Counted from the first letter of the stretch, positions 1 to 12,199 are shown. The stretch is 64,000 nt of DNA from Cucumis sativus (GCF_000004075.3 NC_026661.2:21046307-21110306); one strand, 5' to 3'. Numbers and translations are program-made. The notes: generated by a model not told the origin, from the letters alone.

Positions 1-365
1 TTCACTAGACATCAGCAAAATTCAGTTCAACCGGGTAAAAGAACGCTCCTTCCTTGTCTATAATCTCATCTAAAATTATCAACAATCCAAACACAAATTC
101 TAGAAACTAAAATCAAAGCTTCTCAACTTTAGGCTACATAAACAGATGCTTATTATAATTCTGCCCAACAACATCTTCTAAATGAGATGATAAATGTTTT
201 TAGCCCATGTAATCCAATAGGAAATTAACAATCCTATGCCCATTTCTTTGACAGTGTGAGATCATAAAACACTGTCTAAAACAACACGTCCAAACATATT
301 GTAAATACCTAGTTTCATAGTGTGATGAACCACCACAAACAAACTTACTCTTGGGTGAACTGCAG
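1..365 (+). other. Intron of the RopGEF gene (3' part)
   Basis: AT-rich sequence with no coding signal. It ends in a pyrimidine-poor but usable acceptor (CTGCAG at 360-365) directly before the RopGEF exon. I read it as the downstream part of that gene's last intron; its donor lies outside the window. Confidence 0.6.
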
Positions 366-770
366 GACGTGGGGCACGCCGTTTTAGAAAGCTACTCCAG
401 AATACTGGAAAGCTTAGCCTTCACAGTGATGTCACGAATTGAAGACGTACTCCACGCCGATGGGTTAACTCAGAACCCATCACAAATAGCAACAAGGAGG
501 AAGCCGACGAGCGAACCCCCAATGGAAAAATTAGAAGAGTTGAACAACGGCCCAGAAACGCCGGCTTCAATGACGCTGTTGGATTTCATGGGGTGGGGAC
601 AGGATCAAAACGAGACGGAGATGAAGAAGGAATCGTTTGGGAATTCAGATGATTTAAACTTGGATTCAGATCTGAAACAAGGGAATAAGGCAGGGAATAT
701 AGTGACGAACAAGAAGGTTTCGTACCTGGAGAATTTGAGCGCTGTTAGAAGTCCAACGGCGCGCCATTGA
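366..770 (+). CDS. RopGEF (PRONE-type Rop guanine nucleotide exchange factor), last exon only
   Basis: This is the 3' end of a plant RopGEF, which loads GTP onto Rop/RAC GTPases at the plasma membrane and so directs polar growth. The exon opens in phase 0 after a CAG acceptor and encodes the last helix of the PRONE catalytic domain (DVGHAVLESYSRILESLAF, then SRIEDVL). A variable C-terminal tail of about 95 residues follows, with the conserved patch TLLDFMGW, and a TGA stop at 768-770. In RopGEF12-type proteins this tail is autoinhibitory and is the site where receptor kinases act; that is family knowledge and not visible here. The catalytic core is outside the window. The neighbouring RPS17 and GL2 genes match the Arabidopsis RopGEF12 neighbourhood, so RopGEF12 is the likely ortholog. 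Confidence 0.88.
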   Translation, partial: DVGHAVLESYSRILESLAFTVMSRIEDVLHADGLTQNPSQIATRRKPTSEPPMEKLEELNNGPETPASMTLLDFMGWGQDQNETEMKKESFGNSDDLNLDSDLKQGNKAGNIVTNKKVSYLENLSAVRSPTARH

Positions 771-1419
771 AAAAGAAGAATAGATAGAGAGATGATTTGG
801 ATGAAAAATTCCATCATTTTCAGTTATATACATTCCTTTTGTGTAAATAGGAAGAAGAAGAAGAAGAAGAATGAGATCAACCCTTTTTCTTTTCTTCTCT
901 TAATTTGAATTTTGGAATCACAACTCTTTGTGTTTGTGTAAATCCAAAATTGTTATTATGTATCATTTGTATCAATCAATGTAGTCATTTTAGATTTATA
1001 TATTCAAAAATATCAAATTCCATTCCCAAACTATTATCTCACATCTAATCATAATTAAATAAAACACACTATGTTTAGATCATGATACACGATCGCGCAG
1101 TTTTTTTAAAGATAAAAAAATTATTTCAAATCCAAACAATTGTATTTACTAATAGTTCTTTTAAAAGTAAATGTGAAAATTATGAAAATAGTAAATGTGC
1201 ACAAACCTTTTGATTTATTTGGGTTAGATTTATGAAAATTAACCAAAATTTAACGTAATAATAAATAGTTAAAGATTTAGTAGGAAACGACATGTCGTTT
1301 TAAATAGCATCGTATATTGGTTACCATGTGTCATTCACACACGATTCACCCTCCTCCCGTTCATCTCTTCTTATCTTCGTCTTCTTCAATTCGGATAACA
1401 CAAAAATCCCTAAAACAAA
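771..1419 (+). promoter_or_regulatory. RopGEF 3' UTR and RPS17 promoter/leader
   Basis: The first part (to about 1000) contains a (GAA)n tract at 850-869 and T-rich, AT-rich sequence expected of a 3' UTR and poly(A) region. The last 90 bases before the RPS17 start are rich in C and T, typical of a plant 5' leader. No open frame of interest is present. Confidence 0.45.
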
Positions 1420-1914
1420 ATGTCTATAACTCTAACTTCCTCATCCCTTCTTCAAATTCCTCCAGTACAGAGCTTGAAGAAGCTCTCAATTTCCTCCTCT
1501 TTCCTCCATGGCTCAACTCCTCTCTCATTCCTCTCTAAGCCCTCTTCCTCATCGTCGCCATTCCCCTCCCAAACCCCCAATTTCCTCCCCTCCATTAGGG
1601 CCATGAGGTCCCTCCAAGGCCGCGTGGTTTGTGCCACCAACGACAAAACCGTCGCCGTTGAGGTAGTCCGATTAGCGCCTCATCCGAAATACAAGCGCCG
1701 GATTAGAATCAAGAAGAAGTACCAGGCACACGATCCGGATAACCAGTTCCAGGTTGGAGATTTTGTGGAGCTTGAAAAATGCCGTCCGATTAGTAAGATG
1801 AAGACGTTCCTGGCTATTCCGGTTCCAGCGAGGAATTCGAAGAAGAAAGCGGTGGAAGGTGGTGAGGGAGGAGAGCTTGGAATTCCATTGGAGTCTCAGC
1901 AAGAACAGGTTTGA
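1420..1914 (+). CDS. RPS17: Plastid 30S ribosomal protein S17 (uS17c) precursor
   Basis: A 164-residue, intronless, nuclear-encoded plastid ribosomal protein. Residues 1 to about 57 form a Ser/Pro/Leu-rich stretch almost free of acidic residues, typical of a chloroplast transit peptide. The uS17 fold starts at about residue 62 (MRSLQGRVVCATNDKTVAVE) and carries the family signatures KYKRRIRIKKKYQAHDP and VGDFVELEKCRPISKMKTF. A short Gly/Glu-rich tail follows. S17 binds 16S rRNA early in assembly of the small subunit. ATG 1420 is chosen because it gives the complete transit peptide. The gene runs in the same direction as RopGEF and converges on GL2. Length fits the family. Confidence 0.97.
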   Translation: MSITLTSSSLLQIPPVQSLKKLSISSSFLHGSTPLSFLSKPSSSSSPFPSQTPNFLPSIRAMRSLQGRVVCATNDKTVAVEVVRLAPHPKYKRRIRIKKKYQAHDPDNQFQVGDFVELEKCRPISKMKTFLAIPVPARNSKKKAVEGGEGGELGIPLESQQEQV

Positions 1915-3006
1915 TTGATTGTAATTGGTTGGTTTTATGGATCTGAATATTGTTTGTGGTTTTGATGAATGACTCGTGAATGTTATATCGATGAGACTGG
2001 ACCCAAGTTGTCCGAATTTTAGAATTTTTTATTTTCGAATTCTTTTTGCCATTGCCATTGCCATCGATGATGCCTTTTTGATTTGGTAACAGAATTGACG
2101 ATGACATTGATGAACAAGCGTTGTTGCTATTCAAAATTTATTGATTCTTCCTTTAGGTTTAGAAAATAGTCTGATTTGAATTTCATGCTATCTTTACTAC
2201 TAAAATCATACTCTCAAATTTAGAATAATTCTTTCTAATTCAAGTTTTTAAAAATAGGTTTAAAATAGATCATAAGAAGGAATTCTTACATCTAATATGT
2301 ACGAATCGAGAATGTTTGCATGTGTGCTTCACTAGGACGGAATAACGAGTCTAAAGTATGCTTAAAAAGATTCAAATTATACTCAAGATAGATCATAGTT
2401 TAACGATCAAGTGTCATGACAATAAAAACGAGAACCAATGTTAATTTGTTGAATGTTTGCATGAGTGCTTCACTAGATTGGGTTATTACATTATCTACCA
2501 CGAGTCCAATGGCACAAGAGCATGTTTACAATTTTATCATTAGCCACTCTTACCGCGGGATAAAATTTGAACTACTTTTATAAAGTTTTGAGTATTTAAA
2601 ATTTGGTCAAAGCAATAACAGGAAGAAGATGATGTTTAAACAATTGATTAATAAAGCAATGTAGTTGTCACATAAAAGATTGATACAACATTGAAAATAA
2701 AAATATAGTACTCATGTATTTTTTTTTTTCTTTAATACAACAATTATGGAGGGAGCAATATTGAAAATGTTTAACTCCATTTATCAATAATTTAATATAT
2801 TTAAAACACACAAATCTTTAACCTATATATACATATATATACTTTTCGAAAAAAAAGTGTGAAATTTTGTTGAAACATATAATGGAGGGATTTGAAAGAA
2901 CTTCACGATTGGGAGAAAGGAAGGGGAAAAAACACCTTATGTGTTAGAATTTAAAAAGAAAAAAAGTGTTGATTTTAATATTTTAAGAATAATAAAGGTT
3001 GATACT
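1915..3006. other. Intergenic, RPS17 and GL2 3' flanks (convergent genes)
   Basis: AT-rich sequence between two convergent genes. It should hold both 3' UTRs. I see no gene, hairpin or repeat of note beyond short T and A runs. Confidence 0.5.
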
Positions 3007-5118
3007 TCAATCATCTTCACCTTGTAGGCTTGCTTTAATATTTTCTAAAGTATGTGACATAATATTGTTAACATATTCGACTGACTGTGACGTTGTTTCG
3101 GCTGTCGGAGAGGGACTCACTAGGATTTGAGATGCCACTGTTAGCAATGAGCCTCCTCTTGTTTCCCTCTCTTCTTTGCTGGAACTGATAACCAATGGCC
3201 TTGTTGGGTGGCCATCTGGAAGGATTGAGAACCCTGTCGGTAATGTCGTGATGTTGCCTGAGTCAAACCCGGCCATCACAGACTTCATACCATTCATGTC
3301 AACTTGAGCATAGACAACCGTTGATTCGTATTCGTTTGTTAGACTATCTTGTAGAATCCACTTGTTGGTTTCATCTGATTTTACTGCCTGCAGTAGTCAT
3401 TTGTAATTGAATTATATATCAACATCGTTCTATAGATCACTTCATGCATGACGATGACGACTTGTGTGAAAAGAGAGGAGAGTCTACTCACTTGGATAGT
3501 AACCGCATTGCCTCGATTTTGTCCTTTGGCGAAGTTTGCTAACATTTCTGCTTGACCGCTACTTAACATTACATCCCACTAAAAGTTTTATAGTTCAAAA
3601 CGATTAAGTTAAAACACTGACATAATTTCATTTACCATAAGCTATTAATGATCTAAGAAGATATAAAAGTAAAAATTCATGTATTTAAACTCTTATATAA
3701 TAATATAATGTCATTTTCTTCTCAATTGAATTGCCAATGCGAACAAGAAGAGAAGTTGGTTTTACTGGAAGATATTAAATTCGCTATCTACCACTTTAGA
3801 TAGAAAACCATCGAAATCTAATTTACATTTGTATCTATATATGTTAATCACAGTTAAAGGTCGTATATATGCTTTGAGAGGATCGTGCTATATATAAACA
3901 AACTCTACTAGCTCTTTGAATTTGTATTATCTAATATATCTATCTAATAAAATATGACATCTCTCTCGGCCTGTGCATTTACAATTTACCTAACACTTTA
4001 TTTGTCGATTTGAAAAAAAAATTAGGGAGACAAACCTCGGGTCGGCGAGCTTCATCGATCAAGAATTCGAACAAGAGTTTAGGGGAAACAGGTAGCCAAA
4101 TAGAAGCAACTGCACACAAGATCAAACCAGTAGGTTCATGTGGGTTTTTCAAGTTCTTTCTGGAAGCAATCCGTATGGTTTCACCTATTTTGCTTTGAAC
4201 CTTGGTCCATGTATGGCTGTTGGAAGCACCGATAGCTTGATAAATACTAGAGGTCATTCTCTGAGCCAATCGAAGAACACTTTTTCTCCCACCAACAGTG
4301 GTGATTCCTATATATTAGTTTTTCAGAAACTGAGACGACCAGACAAAAGCATTATATATTGAAGGGATATTGAAACTTAAGAATGAGTGAAGTGTCGTTT
4401 TAATTACCAGTGGAATCCTTCATGGGAACGTTGGTGGCCATGAAGAAAACCTGCCACTCACAATGCATTTGTAGCGTGGACATCCAATGTGTTGCTCCAA
4501 ATATTAAACCGCTATTGACGATGGTTCGGTATATGGTGTGAAGTCCAATCTTGTGACATTCCCAATGCTCCACCCACGTGACCTGAAACCACCCCTACAA
4601 CTCAAAAACACGATACGAAGAACACCCGAAGGTCTCACGATCATAATTAAAGATGATGAAAGTAAAGGCGTTGTAGTACTGTACCTTACAATGACCGTCA
4701 GATTGGTCTTGGATGATGCAACCAGAGGGGCGTTTCCTACAACGAGAGGAAGAAGAGTCGACATGGTCTCCGACTTTGTCGATGGAGACATCAGCAACGA
4801 CCCACTTACCGGGGCTTAGTTGCTTGCAACTTCGAATGAAAAAAATCTCTCTTGGAGGGATGGTTGGGGTCAGCATTTGGAGCTCTGCAAACATCTGCAA
4901 CCCTGGCAGAAAAATGAGCTTCTACCATAATTACCATATAATTAACTCTTTACTTACATCATTTTTTTCAATTATATTTTCTCTCTTACAAAACATTAAA
5001 CACTTTTTTGTGGCATAAAAATGAGATACTAATTTGAATCTCTCTTTTATTATTTTTATTTTAACTTCAACTTTCTATTTTTTTTATAAAAAAAAAGTCT
5101 CAAAAAAAAGTCTCTCAT

Positions 5119-5154
<36 letters not shown>

Positions 5155-7550
5155 CTAAAAGGTTAGATTTTTTATAAAAAAAAACCTACTTTTCTAAATT
5201 TCGAAACACAATTTAAATTTTGTACAAACTGGGTAATTATAGCAAATTTTAGAATAATTGTTAAGTATGTAGCAAACTCTATACTCGATAAACTTTTATG
5301 ATTTATCGTACCAATATTTGTTACATGGTTTACTCATGTCATTTATACTAAATTATTTTGAATCTAATGGCTATATTTACAATTATTCCTAAAAAAATTG
5401 AATTCTTACCTGATGCGAATTTCCCTCGACCAAACTCACTTAGAAATTAGGTGCACCTAGTTTGTTTTCATTCTTTATTTTCTTTTATTTTAATAGAGTG
5501 ACAAATACTTTTCAAATAAGGACGGACTAAATCATATGTTTTTTGCCATCCACATATTTGAAAACGTATTTATGGATATCTCCAAAAGCAAAGAAAACGA
5601 CCAGTACAATTACCTTTTTTTCTTCAAACAAAAAGAAAACAATTTATTGAGAGCTACTTAGACATAATAATAATTATAATGTCAATCAAAGTTTAGCTCA
5701 ACCGACAACAGTGCAATGTATATTGAGGACCAAAAAATAGTTTATTCAAATACTTCCTTCCCCTTAATTATGATTAACAATAGGATTAGGGTGAGTATGA
5801 GGGAACCGAACCAACCAAACCAAGAGACCGAACCGGTGTTGGTTTGGAAAAAATTCAAATGAAAACCTTTTATGAAAATTCCAAACGCGTAATATCGGTC
5901 CGTACGCTTTCGTGGCCGGAAAGGAAAAAAGGAAGAAAGAAATAAGAAGAAGAAACTCACCAGTTGAACTGCACCATCTCTGTTGTTACCGTCGCCATTG
6001 AAGACGACCTCCATAGTCGACGCCTTCGAGATCATCGACGGAAACATTTCCTTCCATTGAACCTTCACAAACCCATAAACAAACATCTCATTTCCATTAA
6101 AACTCACAATCTTCCAACACGTTTTCACTCGAAAAAATTAGGGCTTTTGTTTCATTCATTTACCACATCCATGAAGCTCTGAACCAATCGATGAAGATCA
6201 GCGAACACCACACCCGTTTCTCTCGACGCTTCCACTTCTCTCTTCCCTCTCTCATTTCCGACCGCTAATTCCTTCATATACACATCGTAATTCAATAGCT
6301 CTCTTCCTGTTTCAACGCTTCTCACCCACAGTGGCTCATCGGAATCCCCCATTTTCACCACCTCCTCTATCGCTCTCTTCCCTATCAACATAACTCTACC
6401 TTTCTCCAATCCGAATATACTCTTCGATTTCTCCAAATTCCTCCCCGGCCTCTCTATTCCTCCTTCCTCCTTGTTGTTCTCTGTCCCCGCCGGCGCGTAT
6501 TTATCCAGAGCTGTTCTTAATCTCTCCACCTGTAAATAAATCCGAAGTTCAGTTTGAATCGATCTCAATAACTTGTAAGAGCAAAAACAAAAAAGAAAAG
6601 AAAAAAAAAAAAGGAAAAGCAATTTATGTATGTATAATTAACCTCAGCTTTGAGTCGAGCAATTTCAGTTACTAGTTGCTGTTGTTGTTGATCAGAAGTG
6701 GTGAAAATTGCGTCTAGGGAATTAGTTGAAGCAGAACAACAACCTTTAGTGCAAGAAGATTTACTTATCATTTCTCTCATCGCTTGATTTTCCTCTCGTA
6801 ATTTCTCCATTTCTCCTTTTAATAAAGCGTTTTCATGACGCTCGTGAATAGCCTGCGTTAAATTAGAAAGTAAGAGATGAAGAAGAAAAAAAACAGAGAG
6901 GAATAAAGAAAGAAAGAAAGTGTTGAATGTTCCCAAAAACCTTGATTTGGGTTCTACGATTCTGAAACCAGAACTTGATTTGTTTACAAGAAAGACCAAG
7001 TTTCTCACTCAGTTGCTGCCGTTGTTTCTCATCTGGATGAGGTGATTCTTTAAACAACCTACAAAATGCATACAAAAAACATATATCAAAAGAAAGAAAG
7101 GAAGAAAGAGAGCTTTTCCTTAGTGGGTTTCCCTACATTTCCATTTCTCTGATTTGCTCCGAAGTATGACGATTCTTCCTCTTCTTCGTATTCCCCTGCA
7201 ACTTATCTTCATCTTCATCATCTGGGTCTACCCCCAAATCCTCCGCCGACCTCGATCCCGCCGGCTCCGAGTTATCACTACAGCTATCCTCCCTCCTTCC
7301 CGTGGTGTCCGCTTCCACATCCATCGGCGCCGCATTTCCAAAAACTCCAGCCTAAGAAGAAAACAAGAAGAACCCCATTAAAGCTGAGCTGCATTTTTTG
7401 GAAGAAGATGAAAAACAAAGTGAAGACAAGCAAGGAAGTAAGTAAGTAAGCAAGTAAGTAAGTAAGTACGAGAGTGAGAGAGAGAGCCGGAGAAGAAGGA
7501 AGGGTTTTAAGACGGCGAGATGCGTGGTTGTCGGACATGACAACGGCCAT
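3007..7550 (-). CDS. GL2: GLABRA2-type HD-ZIP IV homeodomain-START transcription factor
   Basis: Eleven exons join into one 738-residue frame (Arabidopsis GL2 is about 747): 7550-7470, 7351-7137, 7058-6941, 6852-6643, 6529-6164, 6062-5961, 4894-4685, 4582-4408, 4307-4036, 3578-3492 and 3387-3007. The N-terminus has the GL2 signature [15 protein letters not shown], then an acidic stretch. The homeodomain is at about 83-138 ([15 protein letters not shown]), the leucine zipper-loop-zipper at about 139-215, the START domain at about 250-480 ([30 protein letters not shown]) and the family C-terminal domain after it (SGGNs replaced here by [14 protein letters not shown]). GL2 proteins control epidermal cell fate: trichomes, root hairs and seed-coat mucilage. 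Odd points are a weak first donor beside a tandem repeat and a changed cysteine motif in the zipper loop. It is convergent with RPS17. Confidence 0.95.
5123..5152. repeat. (TA)n microsatellite in GL2 intron 6
   Basis: About 15 uninterrupted TA units within the roughly 1.07-kb intron between GL2 exons 6 and 7. Likely length-polymorphic; no function is implied. Confidence 0.95.
7435..7469. repeat. AAGT tetranucleotide repeat at the GL2 intron 1 donor
   Basis: About eight AAGT/AAGC units on the + strand. On the coding (-) strand they read as CTTA units starting at the first base of GL2 intron 1, so the donor (CTC followed by GTACTT) is itself the edge of the repeat. The whole intron is 118 bases (7469-7352). 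Confidence 0.85.
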
Positions 7551-7623
7551 GAATGGCGGTGGGATTGATTATTAAAATGGAAAATGGGTTCTACAAATAG
7601 TAAAAAGGATATTTTGTTGCAGT

Positions 7624-7627
7624 TTAA

Positions 7628-7658
<31 letters not shown>

Positions 7659-7708
7659 ATGAAGGAAGTATGAATGGTGTTCAGTGAGTGAGTGAGTGAG
7701 AGATAGAG
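7624..7708. repeat. GA and GTGA microsatellites in the GL2 leader/promoter
   Basis: A (GA)n run at about 7628-7656 and a (GTGA)n run at about 7685-7700 lie 75-160 bases upstream of the GL2 start. On the coding strand they form a CT-rich leader. GA repeats are also targets of plant BBR/BPC proteins; that link is inference. Confidence 0.8.
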
Positions 7709-9029
7709 ACAAACGAGAGGTGGGAAACTTCACGTTTTTTTATTTTCAGGCTCAACATTGTTGATTACTACAATCAAATTGAGAAACACTTGCATCATTC
7801 AATTCACTCACAACAAGATCGAAAGAGAAAGATTTTGAAAATCAAGTAAGATTAATTCAAAAATGAGAGAGAAAGCATTAGAGTTTGTTTAAAGTTGTTA
7901 AATAACAAACCCCCAAGAAAAGAAAAGAAAAGAAAAGGGATACACTTTTTCAGTAGAGGAAGAGGAAAAATAAGAAAAGATGCTGAATGGTACAAATTTG
8001 GATGAACGAATGGATAGAAACCTTTTGAACCAAATTTTATTATTTTCCTTTCATTTTAACTTATTCTTCTGTCTTTCTTTTCTAAAGGATTTATTTTTAA
8101 CTTACAAAATTCTTTATTTTATTTTTCATTTTTTCTTCCATTTAAACGTGAGTGATGTAATAAATACTACTTTCTTCATTTTCCACATATTGTCTCTCTT
8201 CTTCTTGCTTTCTTTGTGTTTTTCTTTATATAAATATTTCAAATAATGGTTTTTTTTTCTTTCAAAAAAAAGTATAAAAATGTCATTTTATTTGATTGGA
8301 ACAAGAAGTCTAATATTGGTTGTTGTATTGATTTTTTTATTTATTTGATAATTGATTTGAATAATTGCTTTATTGTGTGGCCATCATGTGTGGAGATGTA
8401 TAAGCAAGGAAACAATAAATAAATAAATAAATAAAAAAGGGTAGTGACTAAAAAGTAAGTTTTTCCAAATTTAAAAAGAAACAAATTTTATTCACGTTGG
8501 ATTTGAAAATACATCCAAAAACATCATATTCCAAACTTCAACTTGTTCACATAATATCATAAGGTTATATTTTAAATTTCAAACATAAAATTAAAAAGTC
8601 TAATGTATTACTCATCTTTATTAAAGATTCAATTACATTAAATAGCTATAGGGAAATAAAAAGTTTGGAGAAAAGGAATTAAAGGCAAGTGGATTAATTT
8701 GACAGCCCAAGTCCGTACCAGGGTTGGTTTTGGTATTCACTCACTTTAACATTTCTACATTTTAAACACGTGTGCATCTTCTTTCCTATTTATATATACA
8801 TACACATATATATAGAAATTGGCTTTATATTTCATTTTCTTTATTAACTCTATTTTGTATTTTTCTTACACTTGTTTCTTTCTTCTAAATGTTGACATGT
8901 TAAGAGTCGAGCTACTTTCCAAATTCTCAATTGCTTTTGAGATGGATGCAAGTTTATATACTACAAGTTCGATTGAATCCAACCCAACCATTGTTTACCT
9001 TTCTAAATAATTCTTTACCCTCTTATACG

Positions 9030-9600
9030 ATCTAAGAGTCTACAAATATTGGTTGAACCTGAATAATCTAGACTATCTAATCCATATTATAAGGGTTGGA
9101 TTAAAAAATTTTGATTTTTTCGAGTTGGTTTGGGTTTCATGTTGGAGGGTTGAAAAATTCGGTTCAACCCAATCCAACCCGAATTAATATAATATATATA
9201 TTGATAAAAAAACAAATTAAATGTGTATAAATTTTGAATTTATTAAATGAAAATTTGAATTATGTATGTTTAAATTTTAAACGTAACAATTTCAGACTTT
9301 TATAACCATTAGAAACTAGAAAACGGGAAAAATAATCCGAAAATATGGGTTGGGTTGAGAACATTCTCAACTCAACCCAACTCGATTTCACCCGTAATAC
9401 GATCATTTAGCTTTATACTTTCAAACGATCGTTAACTTTTCATATGATCGGTTAACAAAAGGCTCATAATTTTACTTTTATTAAATAAATAATGAAAATA
9501 TTAAATATATTCATGTTGGGTTGGATTTTGAACTGAATTTTTCAACCCAAGACCCGAGATCCGAGACTCAACCCAACCAATATAATATATGATGGGTAGT
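9030..9600. repeat. Degenerate fold-back repeat with GGGTTGG / CCAACCC arms
   Basis: GGGTTGG-type and CCAACCC-type motifs alternate across about 550 bases. The clearest hairpin has arms 9347-9361 and 9364-9378, 14 of 15 bases paired, with a 2-base loop. Similar blocks begin at about 9130 and 9510, each followed by the same AATATAATATAT run. This suggests internally duplicated or inverted non-coding mobile-element sequence, perhaps MITE-like. No transposase or clear target-site duplication was seen. Confidence 0.5.
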
Positions 9601-12074
9601 CTGAGTTGTTGGACGACTTACACTCATACCTCATATTAAGTCTAAGTAAATATTCGGTCTAAGATAGGTAAACTCAAAAGAGACACCGTCTTAAGAGAGC
9701 ATGTCGAGATGTTAAGAGTCTCATATTATAAAAACCAATAAGACTCACACTCTATCTAACATAAATAAGTTATGTCCCTAATTATTAACTAGTTTTGAGA
9801 TTAAACCCCGTACTATCATAATCAACCGTGAAAACAGATATACAAAACACTAGTAAACCCTATCGAAAATCAATATATCGATTAATAGTTAGTATGGATA
9901 TGAAATTCATAATAATCTACAAATATTTGATGCATTTGAATGACATAATATTTATTGAATGAATGTAATTATAGGGTGTATAGTACCAAAAAGAATATAT
10001 ATAAGAAAGTATAGAAATCTCATAGTACACATAATATATTATTTTGGCTTTACTATTTATTGTTATTTATATACTCGAATGACGTCATCATTATGCAATT
10101 AACAAAGTTTAATTCGAAGAAAAATCAATGGAAACCTATGCTTTGTCTTTTTCATAAAATACATCAAAATAATATCATTCTCCCTCTCATTATTTCTTTC
10201 CTTTCTTTCTTTCCAAATATATATATATTTCTACTCTGCCCTTAATTAGACTTTAAGGTGCATTAATTAAATAAAAACTTACATCAACTATAATCAAAAT
10301 TATATAATATTATGTGAAATTTATAATAGTGTAATTAAATTTAAAGTTGGTCAATACGTAACACTATCCAAAAATAACCATATGAATGGTTTATGGTAAT
10401 TTTTAATTTTATTTTTAATTTTGTGTAATTTTATTAGAAGATTTAAAATTATTAATCATTTTTAAAACGGTGTTTATGTTAACATATAGTTGAGTAAAAA
10501 AAATACTCTTTCAAATGTTTAAAAAATGCCTTCAAATTAAACTTTCGAAAATGGTTCAAAATCGCTATTGTTATTCTTCGATAGAAACAGTTAAAAATTT
10601 TGGTTGGTGAAAAGATTGCTATAAAAAGTTTAGAGATATTTTTTATGTAAATTAATTAAAAAGTTTGTGGACATTTTTTTGTTGGCCGTACGTCGTTTAA
10701 TCAAAATAATTTTGAGTATGAATAAAAACGTGACAATATATTTTTTGAACCAAAGTTTGGAAAATTGAAAAGGGAAAACATGATAGCCACAAATTTCTAC
10801 TTTTTCACTTTTACAAATTTGATACCTTTTTTTTCCACATATATTTATGGACAAAACCCCTTTTTGTTTGAGGGTACAATTTTGAAAATTACTTAACAAA
10901 CTAATATTAAACTTTATATTATAATTAAATTACCCAATACAATGAATTACTAATTTTTGTTACATCACTATCAAATGATTTTTGTAATATTACAATAATG
11001 CAATTAGATGCATGTTTTTAACATCATTCTTTTGTACTAATTATGAAACTAATGCATAAACCTCCTAATAATAGTGATTAACGTGTGATTAATTATATGA
11101 TACAAAAAGTTTAACCTTAATTATACTTTGTTCTTTTCTTAATAATATATAACAAATTTTAATTTAATGTTCAATGAATCGTATAAATGTTAACCGATAA
11201 AAACGAGAGTATTATTATAAAATAAATTGTAACTTTTAGTCTTTGAAAAATTTAGAAAACATTTATATTTTATTTTGTTGGGTAAGAAAATGTTAATTAT
11301 TTTCGAATGAGAATAAAGGAAGCGAGATATTTATTTTTTGAAAGCTTTAGTTGAGTTGTTGTACGGTATAGATCATCTCAACCTAAATAGTAAAGATTAT
11401 ATCACATTCAATTATTGAGAAAATTGAACGTTGTTTTCGTTATTGAAATTTGTGGTAGAGGGGAGGATAAGTTTAGGAACGTTTTTAAGAATGAAAAAGG
11501 GAAAGGGGAATTAATCGTGGAGGATTAATGGATGAAATTAGAAAGCATAGAGTGGGGGATGAGGGCCTCACTCTCACGTCATGTCGCTCTCTCTATTAAT
11601 ATTATTATGCATTTCCTTTGCCCTTCAAATCGCCCTTTGACACCTTCTCTATCTTTATTGGTTTATTTTTGTTCATGTGTATAAACACGTGCTTCTCTTC
11701 TTCTTTTTTTTTTCAATGAAAATTATTACGTTAATTTACGTAAACGTAACTAAATTTAAAAATATTTATGGTTCGCGTAATAAATAAAAAATTATTAAGT
11801 AAATAAAATATTTTCATAACTTTTCACGTCGTCACTTTTTTCTTTCTTTTTTTCCATTTATTCATCACATTTTCTAGAATTTATTTCTTTATCGATTTAT
11901 TCTTCTTTTTAAATATCTTATTTCATTTTCACAATTGTCAGCAATATTATTTGAAGCTACTTTGTCTTTCTCATGTATGAGAATATCAAGATTATTTAAA
12001 TATCGTTTTGACATGATTTAAACGATCATTTACCATTGTCAACACAACTATTTACTATGGTTAACACAATTATC

Positions 12075-12199
12075 GTTTAAGTTTGAGGTTATTTTCTCAT
12101 CGTTTAAAAAGAACTACACGATCGTGTTGATATAATGTAAACGATCGTTAGATTTGAATCATTTTTTCTCACCATTAAAAAAGAACTACACGATCGTGT
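12075..12199. repeat. Two-copy 72-base direct repeat carrying a perfect 12-base palindrome
   Basis: The segments ending at 12127 and 12199 share about 50 bases with a few mismatches. Each ends in the same stretch containing ACACGATCGTGT, a perfect palindrome at 12116-12127 and 12188-12199, spaced 72 bases apart. A related palindrome (AACGATCGTT) lies between them at about 12140-12149. No gene is close; the nearest is CURT1C, 1.7 kb away. Confidence 0.75.

Noticed and set aside
4538-5018. Open frames on the + strand opposite GL2 exons 7-8
   Set aside because: They are antisense shadows of conserved START-domain exons and have no protein family signature.
7980-8246. 88-codon + strand frame upstream of GL2
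   Set aside because: It consists almost only of Phe, Leu and Tyr from T-rich DNA and has no recognisable domain.
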